NCBI GenBank assembly: GCA_003988855.1
Contig: QYAI01000099.1
Span: forward strand, 1-64,000
Reading direction: 5' to 3'
Length of the DNA stretch: 64,000 nucleotides
Source of the DNA: Arachnopeziza araneosa
Taxonomy: Eukaryota > Ascomycota > Leotiomycetes > Helotiales > Arachnopezizaceae
Shown here: piece by piece, positions 55,703 to 64,000 of the stretch
Numbering within the stretch: the first letter of the stretch is position 1
Layout of the letters: each line of letters begins with the position of its first letter
Notes under the pieces: model-generated
The model's input: only the letters and a program-made list of their open reading frames with translations
Database searches by the model: none
Told to the model about the DNA's origin: nothing
Translations under genes and position numbers: made by a program

Positions 55703-58048
55703 CTATATTTCCGCATTCAAAAAGCTACTGAAAAGCTTCATGCCACCGCCATGCATATAGCCTTTGATTACATAGTACTGTTTCCCATCCGGTTTAGTAA
55801 TCTTTGTCGCCTCCAGATCGCTGTCCGAAAGCAAATGGAAGTCGGCTTTCAAAGTAACCAGTTCGCGAACACGGTGCACATCCCCACCCATGTTACGCGG
55901 CATATGCTTGCATTCGTCTTCCTTGAAGCATTTGAGTCTGAACCAAGTGTTTTCAACATCACCTTCCCGCTTGTTCGGTGGCCCAGGAATCATTTCAAGG
56001 CCCCAGACACCAGTCACATCCCCAGCGGGCATGGACCAGAATGCGGAATGACGTGATTTCTCGATTTCGGGAAGTAGTTCCTCTTCTGGCTTTTTGCAGT
56101 TTTCATTCACAATTGACAGCCATCTCATCCAGGAACTCCCTGTTTGGGGGTCTGGGTCAATTGAGAGGACGGTTTGAATGGTATCCAAGACGAAACCGGC
56201 AGTCTCCAGAATACAACCATTAAAGGAGAATCGAGGTTTATCTCTGTCTGTTCCATATGCGGAATAAATTGAATCACCGATATCGTGCACAACGGACATG
56301 AAAATATTAGAGATATGTTCTCGGCGAATCATGCTGCTGGCCGTTGATGGTTGACTCCAATCAGGACACCATGAAGGAACATCAAGATCGGTTTTTTCAG
56401 AAACACAAATGATATCGAGATTGCCATTATGCATTGCTACTGCAATTGTGAAGTCCAAGCACGTTTGAGCAAGACTTCTCGAATAATCAAGCTTGAAATC
56501 TAAACCTTCCGCATCTTGCGCCAAATTCCAAAGAGCGAAAATTTTGTCGTACGGAGAGGTACTCTCAAAGTCTCTTCCAAGACTTACTGCATCAAGTATG
56601 CCAGGCGCTCCATCAGGAATATTTGCCCACTGGTTACTGAATGGAAATTCGTCTCTCCCTCGCACCCTCAAATGTCGAAAATAGAAGAGTCTCCGCACAA
56701 ATGACAGATCTCGATCAGAAACGGCTTTGAGCTCAGGATCGGCTCCTATCATCTTGCCTGCCATCGATGGATCCGTATGTAGTAAGAAGACGAGATGATA
56801 TGCTCCTCTATCCAGCTAGTTCCACCTAACGGATTTCTGTCCACATATGATTACTAGTAAACTGCTAGCAGCAATTTTTTGAATGATCCATACACGCCGA
56901 AAATAAGGCCGTTTCAAGAAACGATACAAGGCTGCTAATCGACGCGGAAAATCTTCTGGTCGATTTACATCCCATTGGCCATTGTCTTTCTTTCGGAGAT
57001 GAGGAGTGTCAATACCCTTCAACAGCTCTAAGGCAGTATCACTGATTCATCAGCCTCACCAACCCAGGATAAAACGACGCCAGCAGCCTTATATATCTCG
57101 AGCATCCGTGGTAGTTGTCGATTTCTCTCACTGACATTGCTTTGATCGATACAGATTGCATCAATCCACATCACAATCTGACCTTCATTTTCGCGTACGT
57201 TTCGGAGAAGGGTGTCCAAATTCTTGCGAATATAAAATGTTTGGCCATTGAGGAGTATCTCATAGGTGGCTTCTTCTTGACCCCATGTATAAGAGACACC
57301 ATGGTAGGTAACATCATCATGCATTGGTGCATAGGCAAAGCTGGCTCTCAGCGGGTCGGAATACTTTTCTGCCTTCCAAAGAGAAACTAGTCGGATTTCA
57401 TCCAAGACATCGTCAAGTGGAAGATATTTGTGTGGGAGTGGAGGAGCATCTTTACCAGGCCAGGCGCCAAGAGAAATAGGATGGTGTTTGGTCGCGTTAG
57501 CTTTTGGTTGCTCGAAATTCCTCGTCTAGGGCGGAATGGTGGCTCAAGTTCGCCTTTATCCCATAGACCAGCCATAATCTCACTGAGGTCAATAATTGAT
57601 GTGGCGTCTTTCTCCATAATATCGATCCATTCCGAATTCCAATACCGAGACTTTTCTTCCTCATCCTCGTGGTTAATGCAAACATGTCGCAACCAAAGCC
57701 TTACTGGCTCGTCCCTCTTTTTGACGTGAATAAGAAACATCGCTATATTGCGAGTGGTGGGGAATGAACACCCATTGACGTTTATGCACACCCTACCAAA
57801 TGGGTTACCACGAGTGTTTATGACAGCAGTATATAGTTCGCATTCAATGAGTGGAGCTGGAGCATAGAACAAACCAGCGGGCTGTCTTTCTTGCCAGGAT
57901 GAAGGACAAGAAATCGCATCTCCTGGTTGCCATAATTGATTGGCGAATGTTGGAACGGCTTCATAGTGAGAATTTCTTCCTTGGCTTGGGAATTTTCTTC
58001 ACCTTCGAGACTCGCCTCCGTCTCCGAGGTCACTGAAGTCTCCATCAC
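55703..58048 (-). pseudogene. Broken HET-domain gene with a degenerate second HET-like half
   Basis: Reading from 58048 leftwards: an N-terminal segment with MRFLVLHPGKKDSPLVC; a HET-like half (INVNGCSFPTTRN, LWLRHVCINHEDEEEKS) at about 57870-57500; a full HET domain with VSYTWGQEEATYEILLNG, VMWIDAICIDQSNVSERN and VVLSWVGEADES (57405-57028); then the long C-terminal part with DVPSWCPDWSQP (56764-55703). Breaks: a frame change near 57835-57890, another at about 57390-57480, a clear one-base loss at about 57028-57040 (after EADES the sequence DTALELLKGIDTP resumes in another frame with no room for an intron), and an in-frame TAG at 56816-56818 between RWN and LDRGAYHLVF. The TAG could derive from CAG by a C-to-T change. 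The first two might hide introns, but the last two cannot. Confidence 0.8.
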
Positions 58049-59357
58049 TGTTGGCTTTTATTCGTAAAGGCAGGTTGAAGACTACAAAAAAACAAAAGGC
58101 AAGCGGTTTTCGGTACAATATGATTTCATGAATGAGAAAAGGCTGGTGTGAATATGAGGGTGTATCGAAGTTCACAGCCACTACTCAGCCTTGCCTGTGC
58201 CACATGACGTGAAATCTACGAGAATGTCAACTCTGCTCGATAGTGAGAGCTGGAGTCTGTAGGAAAAAATGAGTTCAGAAGCTACAAATTACAAATCAAT
58301 CGCTTTATAAAGAAAAGAATAGTCTTGCGCTTCGAAGAGCTCTGGGTCTCCTCCACGTGACACGAAGATCTCAGGCAAGGGTGATATTAAACTGAAATAA
58401 ATATAAATAACTCTCCTAAATCAAAAGTTTATGAGTGAAAAATAAGGATGGAAAAATCTCGAAAAAGCTTGGTAATGTTCAGGTGGCTCAAATTTCAAAA
58501 GCGAATGATGGGCTTGAGGTAACGTGAACCATAAGCGCTCTGAGATTGGGAGGCTATTTGTTGATATTAGAAACCTCAGGTAGCCAAACAGACGATAAAA
58601 TATAATACACTTGCTTTCGCAGAGGTATACAGCAGAATACAACGGAAACAAGACAAAGAAACTAACTTAATGCTAAGAAGCCTCAAAGTTGGGGTTGACA
58701 CTAGCGCAGAACTTTAAACCTGAAACGGATTGGCGCACGCAGAACTCATCACGTGAGGCCGGCTTCGCCAACCTCGACGATTTGGTGCTTGTGATTCTGA
58801 CATCAACAGAATCAGAGAAAAAGCAGCTCCACGACAAACCAACTGCACTTCAAACGTATGCCACAAAGATTTAAATTGAACTCCAGCCATTCTAAGGTGA
58901 AGCGCCATGTCTTTTGGCAGGAACGCTGCCCAATGAAGCCAAATTGCTTCAAGTTACTGAGTGTGGCTAACCTCTTGAACACAGTGAATAGATCTTAATC
59001 CACTCCAGAGCTGATCCCTCAAGCTACATATCACGACCGACGAACATACTCCAGCTCTATCAGTATCCTCTGAACGCCCCAATCTCAGATACCTGCACCT
59101 GTCACTCAATCGAATACCGAAACATACCTCCCTAGTACCTTCCCACGCGACCACCGTACTGGTGTACGCGCAACCAGTCTAGATCCAATTGCGGTCAATG
59201 CAGAGGTTATCTTCAGCAGATCTATGTGCCAACGAAGTAAGATTTGGTTCCCGCCGACCCAAACCCTTACCTGAGATTCGATTCAACTCTATTGTGTCCG
59301 GCTGGTGCTCATAAGTCTGAGCCAACGCCGCAGTTCAACGTTCTGCGGCGTCTTTAG
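58049..59357. other. Intergenic region
   Basis: No supported gene. The small ORF at 58689-58874 has no recognisable feature. The right part is the promoter and leader of CCR4 and may contain a 5' UTR intron, which I cannot define. Confidence 0.5.
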
Positions 59358-61734
59358 ATGGCCGATGGTTATCGATTCCCTCAGCAAAGCTCTGGGAACT
59401 ACTACTTTCCCCAACATACCCAACCGCATCACGGAAGACACCAGATCACTCGAACTCGAACCCCTCCAAATAACCTCATATCGACCTTTAATACGGGAAC
59501 ACCATCTCCTACTCAATCGCCAGACTTGCAATCTCCTGCGCCAAGCATCTACAGCATGTTCAATCAAGGTCATCAAACGGGTCAGCATGGCCGCGTCAAT
59601 GGGGCACCAGGAGGGAGGGGGATGCCAATGATGTACAGTTTCCAACACCAAAACTCGCATCAGCAACATACACCGCATCACACAAGTATTCCACAAGAAC
59701 ATTCTGGCCATACGACCAATGGATCTGCTCTCAGCCATCACACAACTTATTCTTCTGGAGTTTTGTCGAACTCGACTCCTTCTTTCACACCTAATAGTCT
59801 ACAGAATGGACATTCTGTTACAACACGTGGAGGGCAAGCGCAAGAGATTTCTGAGCATTGGGCGAAGCAATTGCAGATGCACAAGATATCAGAAAGGCAC
59901 CATGAACAGTGGCTGACGGATGGTCACCGAGGGAATTACTTTGCAAGAGACAAAGCCCACGAAAATAGAGGCCTCAATGCTCCTCTTACCCAAACCGAAC
60001 AGATCGATAAACCGGACGGGGACTCGAACGACCTTGGTAGAATGTCCAGCCAATCTGCCACCCAAAAGCGACAAGACTGGTATAGTATGGACCTCTCGGG
60101 CCAAGGTTTTCGAGTCCTCACACCACCACTATTTACATATAACTTTTTGAAGGATCTCTACCTGGCATCAAATAAGCTTACTTACTTGCCTTCTGCAATT
60201 GGTTTATTACGGCACCTCGTCACATTGGATGCTTCGAACAATCTACTAACCGAAGTGCCATCTGAACTGGGGTTGTGTACAGAGATGACGCATCTCCTTG
60301 TTTTCGATAACAGCATAAGAACTTTACCAAACGAGTTAGGATCTCTTCACAAGCTGGAGATGCTGGGTATTGAAGGCAATCCTATGGAGCAAGGTGTCAA
60401 ACAGGAACTCATGGAGAAAGGCACCGAATCTGTGATAGAACATCTCAGAGAGCAAGCCCCAGGTATTTGATTATGATTTTCCGGACTTCTTAATGCTAAT
60501 AATTCAAGTTCCCTTACCTCCTCCCGCCCGCGAAATCATAAGCCTACAGGACCAGTCAAGCAGACCACAAGATCAAGAAAAGTTCAAAGTCTTCTCTTTC
60601 AATATTCTCTCTGATCAAGCGTGCACGACCAAGTTATATGGATATTCTCCGCGAGAAGCTTTAGATTGGACTCATCGAAAGCAACAGGTCCTGACCGAGA
60701 TCCTGACTCAGGATGCCGATTTCGTATGTTTGCAAGAAGTGGATTCAGATACATTCAAGGAATACTTCAGCATGAAACTTGCGTATCAGGATTACAAAGG
60801 TGTATTCTGGCCAAGAAGCCGAGCCAAGACTATGTCGGAAAAGGATGCGAAGATGGTTGATGGATGTGCCACCTTTTACAAGCAGAAGAAGTGGATTTTA
60901 TTGGACAAGCAGCTTGTAGATTTTGCCGCCCTTGCGATCAACAGACCAGACATGAAAAAGGAACATGATATTTTCAACCGAATTATGCCGAGAGATCATA
61001 TTGCAGTAGTAACGTTCTTGGAGAACCGATTGACTGGGTCGCGGTTAATCCTTGTCAATACTCATTTCTTCTGGGATCCTGCGTACGCGGACGTCAAACT
61101 CATACAAACTGCTATTCTCCTTGGGGAGGTCACCAGATTGGCGGAGAAGTATACCAGCTGGCCTCCATGCAAAGATAAGAAAGCATATGCGATGCCCGAA
61201 GAAAATCCAGATTCAGAGGAGATAGAGCCTACACCCGAACCATCACGGGAGTATTTCGATAAAACTCAGATTCCTCTCGTCATCTGCGCAGATCAGAACT
61301 CTACGCCGGATTCTACCGTTTTCGCTCTGCTAGATAAGGGAAAAGTAAAGCCGCAGGAACACGAAGAGTTGAAGAGTCGCAGTTACGGCAATTTCACAAA
61401 AGATGGCATGACACATCCATTTGATCTGAAATCAGCCTACACGAATCTCGATGACACGATACACGAACTGCCTTTTACCAACTATACACCAGGATTTCGA
61501 GGGGTCATCGACCATATCTGGTACTCAAAGAACGCCTTGGAAAACACCTCACTGCTGGGAAAGGTTGATCCCCACTACATGTCAACAGTACCAGGGTTTC
61601 CAAATTACCATTTCCCTAGCGACCATTTATCACTCATGGCAGAATTCGCTGTCAAAGGTACTAGGGCTAAGAAGGCAGTAACCGAGCCTGATTTTGGCCC
61701 TTCAAGCAGGAGCAATGATCGGAGACGGAATTAG
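59358..61734 (+). CDS. CCR4: CCR4 mRNA deadenylase (CCR4-NOT complex)
   Basis: The model joins 59358-60462 and 60509-61734, 776 aa. The 46-nt intron has a GTATTT donor, a gctaat branch and a CAAG acceptor. The N-terminal 230 residues are Gln/His/Ser-rich. A leucine-rich repeat follows (LKDLYLASNKLTYLPSAIGLL, LVTLDASNNLLTEVPSELG, LEMLGIEGNPM), which in Ccr4 contacts Pop2/Caf1. The C-terminal EEP nuclease domain shows FSFNILSDQ, DFVCLQEVD, RDHIAVV, NTHFFWDP, DHIWYS and FPSDHLSLMAEF. It shortens poly(A) tails, the first step of mRNA decay. One motif is unusual: CADQNSTPDS where CGDFNSxPDS is typical; the Asp and Asn ligands are still present. Length and domain order match fungal Ccr4. Confidence 0.92.
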
Positions 61735-62435
61735 GTACTAGTTCGACCTCGAAATATTCCCTTCTCTTCCACTGCTTGTGTACGTACTTAGTATCGAGGC
61801 TGGAACGGAATGGATGGGGATGGTGTTTAGTCTCTCTCCTTTGGTATGTGGCAAGACATCTACTGCATAGACCAGGAACCTCCTGGGTCGCACGTTTGGC
61901 ATCTGTCCGTGTGGTGTTTTGATAGGGTGGCGTTATTGCGACTGTTTGTGTACTCGTCTTGCTTTTTGGAGGATGTAAGGGTGGAATGGGAGGATGGTTG
62001 AAAGCCTGATCTTACGAGCTAGATAGCTTGGAATTGAGATTAGGGCAGAGTGGAAGAAAACATGAGTGTTCGTAGATAGATGCATTAATGGACTGATTTC
62101 AGCCATGGTCCATTGATTCTTGATTTGAATTTCGTCTATTGGCACATCTCGGTAAGACTGTAAACAAATCTTGCTGACACAAATCGCAGGACCTTACATA
62201 GGTAGTACGAGATTTTTTGGCTGCGAAAGATATTGTCATTTTAGCTTCTCATCATTCACAATACGGCGATTCTTGAGATTATGATGTGATCTGCAATGCC
62301 GTCCGAAGTCGCAGCGAGTCACATGCCCACCCGTCTGGTCGATCCACTCTTGAGTCAATTTTCAAGTTTGATGGAACACCGCTTCTTATTCATTTTTGGA
62401 GAGATTAATATATTCTCCTTTGAGAGAGACTGCAC
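61735..62435. other. Intergenic region
   Basis: No gene seen. 3' UTR of CCR4 and promoter of the MFS gene. A gattaatatattc AT-rich motif lies about 30 bp before the MFS start. Confidence 0.5.
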
Positions 62436-63920
62436 ATGATGGCAGCCCGTTTCGCTGCCCCATTGAAATGGGTGTACCGCGAGCTGGGTTTAAAGTCCCT
62501 GTTTGACACCGGTTGGGACGCGAATATCATCATCCTCTCACGATGCTCCCGGATGTTGGCCTATGGCACCAACTCGCTGATCTTGGCATTATTCTTCTCT
62601 GCACTTGAATTTTCTGATTACTACATTGGGCTGTTCATGACGTTGACGCTCCTTGGCGATCTTCTCCTTTCGCTCTCCCTCACTTTGGTGGCGGACAGAG
62701 TTGGACGACGGCGCATCCTGTTTGCTGGTTCCTTATTGATGGTACTGTCTGGAGCTACTTTCGCTCTCTTTGAGAACTTTTGGATCCTGCTCTTGGCGGC
62801 GGTAGTGGGTGTTATTAGCGCTACGGGTAGTGACTTCGGCCCCTTTCGAGCTATTGAGGAGTCGACGTTGTCTCATCTCACTACACCATCTACGCGTCCT
62901 GATGTTTTGGCTTGGTATGTTACAACAGCCAGTCTGGGATCTGCCCTTGGAACCGAAGCATCCGGGAGGATTGTTCATTATTTACAACATCGTGATGGAT
63001 GGACCTTGCTCGATGCTTACCATACCATCTTCTGGATGTACTGTGCTATGGGATCATTCAATATGGTCTTGGCGCTGCTGCTGAGTGACAAATGTGAAGC
63101 GGATTATGTCCCTGAAAAACCTCCAGCGGAGGCGGGCGTCTTGATGGATGACGTTGACGAAGTAGATGATGAAGATGAAGGTGATGGTCAGCAGTCTCCA
63201 CGTAGATTGACTGAAGGCCCCAAAAAGACTGGAAAGAGAAGCCGATTTGCTCAAATATCCCAAGCAACACGATCAGTCATGTACAAACTCTGGTTCCTTC
63301 TTGCCGTGGATTCTCTCGCCGACGGAATGGTCGGCTATTCCCTAACAGTCTACTATATGGATCTGAAATTCCATCCTCGCAAATCCACACTTGGAGACAT
63401 CACCTCCTTCAGCTACATCCTTTCATCCTGTTCCACCATCTTTGCAGGTCCACTATCCCGCCATCTCGGCCTCATAAAGACGATGGTGTTCACTCATATC
63501 CCCTCCTCAACCGCTGTTCTTCTCTTTCCCCTGCCACGAGGCCTCTACCTAACCGTAGCGCTGTTCTTCCTCCGAACGGGTCTCAATAATATGGATCAAG
63601 CCCCACGGAGCGCTTTCATTGCAGCGGTTGTAAAGCCTGAGGAGAGAACGGCCGTTATGGGTATCACGAGTATGTTGAGGACGTTGGCTGCCGCTTCTGG
63701 ACCTACTGTCACCGGTATCTTGGCTGGGAATGATAGGTTTTGGATTGCGTTTGTTGCGGCTGGGTCGTTGAGACTTTGTTATGATCTGGGTTTATTTGCT
63801 ATGTTTGTAAATATGAATTTGCATCAGCATGAGATGAAGAATGATACCGTTGAGGTTGAGGCGAGATCGAGGAGTTCGGATGATGAGGAGAGTTTGAGAC
63901 GTGACTCCGTGCAGCATTAG
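62436..63920 (+). CDS. Major facilitator superfamily (MFS) transporter
   Basis: An intronless 494-aa membrane protein, about 12 hydrophobic helices in two groups of six. The MFS loop 2-3 signature is VADRVGRRRI (residues 85-94). The central loop (about 232-275) is strikingly acidic and then basic (DDVDEVDDEDEGDG then KKTGKRSRF). The second half carries LSRHLGLIKTM at the equivalent loop and RTGLNNMDQAPRSAFIAAVVKPEERTAVMG, a conserved block in this fungal group. Substrate is unknown; the family includes drug and metabolite exporters. The C-terminal tail (EARSRSSDDEESLRRDS) is polar and may be phosphorylated. Start: the first of two adjacent ATGs; the second (62439) is equally possible. Confidence 0.85.
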   Translation: MMAARFAAPLKWVYRELGLKSLFDTGWDANIIILSRCSRMLAYGTNSLILALFFSALEFSDYYIGLFMTLTLLGDLLLSLSLTLVADRVGRRRILFAGSLLMVLSGATFALFENFWILLLAAVVGVISATGSDFGPFRAIEESTLSHLTTPSTRPDVLAWYVTTASLGSALGTEASGRIVHYLQHRDGWTLLDAYHTIFWMYCAMGSFNMVLALLLSDKCEADYVPEKPPAEAGVLMDDVDEVDDEDEGDGQQSPRRLTEGPKKTGKRSRFAQISQATRSVMYKLWFLLAVDSLADGMVGYSLTVYYMDLKFHPRKSTLGDITSFSYILSSCSTIFAGPLSRHLGLIKTMVFTHIPSSTAVLLFPLPRGLYLTVALFFLRTGLNNMDQAPRSAFIAAVVKPEERTAVMGITSMLRTLAAASGPTVTGILAGNDRFWIAFVAAGSLRLCYDLGLFAMFVNMNLHQHEMKNDTVEVEARSRSSDDEESLRRDSVQH

Positions 63921-64000
63921 ACTAGATTGATAACCCACGTACATAGGTGCATAAAAAAGATATCATGTTCTGTTCATGTTTTTTAAAGTGGATGGTGAGC
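63921..64000. other. 3' flank of MFS gene, window end
   Basis: Short AT-rich flank after the MFS stop codon; nothing else seen. Confidence 0.5.

Overview
The window is a piece of a filamentous ascomycete (Pezizomycotina) nuclear genome. The evidence is gene content (a NACHT/NLR-type WD40 tail, two HET-domain loci, CFEM and WSC domains, a SLATT-type two-TM protein), short spliceosomal introns of about 43-97 nt with GTRNGT donors, CTRAY branch points and YAG acceptors, and small intergenic spaces around housekeeping genes. A helotialean leotiomycete is my best guess, but that is inference from gene style, not proof.

Layout. 1-704 is the 3' end of an NLR gene with near-identical 126-bp WD40 units. 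705-2883 is AT-rich and holds TE-like inverted sequences. 2884-5393 is a HET-domain gene with a frame break. 5394-7169 holds a MITE-like element and a G-rich repeat. 7170-24000 is compact and mostly housekeeping: cytochrome b561-type membrane protein, Nnf1 kinetochore subunit, PH-domain protein, SLATT-domain protein, a short unidentified acidic protein, Sec39 (Dsl1 tethering complex), complex I NDUFS5-type subunit, and an unidentified 668-aa protein. 23996-26441 is a UBA-like/vWA protein. 26442-37587 is a gene-poor, microsatellite-rich stretch with one convincing small CxxC/CxxC gene (32452-32706) and a perfect 41-bp foldback repeat (36779-36914). 37588-39125 is a CAAX-box protein and 39898-41107 an MPPED-type metallophosphoesterase. 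41108-46934 is another stretch without a credible gene. 46935-48878 is a J-domain protein. 50619-53972 is a large GPI-anchored wall protein. 54592-55428 is an AlaX-type alanyl-tRNA editing protein. 55703-58048 is a broken HET locus. 59358-61734 is the CCR4 deadenylase and 62436-63920 an MFS transporter.

Functional themes. Housekeeping genes (Nnf1, Sec39, NDUFS5, Ccr4, AlaX-type) alternate with genes of families tied to fungal non-self recognition or programmed cell death (NLR-WD40, two HET loci, SLATT). They are not an operon and I see no proof they work together. The most unusual gene is at 50619-53972: signal peptide, GH16 laminarinase-like domain whose ExDxxE motif has Ala in place of the nucleophile Glu, two tandem CFEM domains, a WSC domain, a Ser/Thr-rich stalk with two Cys-containing repeats, and a GPI signal. 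It looks like a catalytically dead, wall-bound carbohydrate-binding and possibly haem/iron-binding surface protein.

Intron-exon models were built by eye from splice signals and reading frame. Each multi-exon model listed with exact exons sums to a whole number of codons. No RNA genes or CRISPR arrays were recognised.
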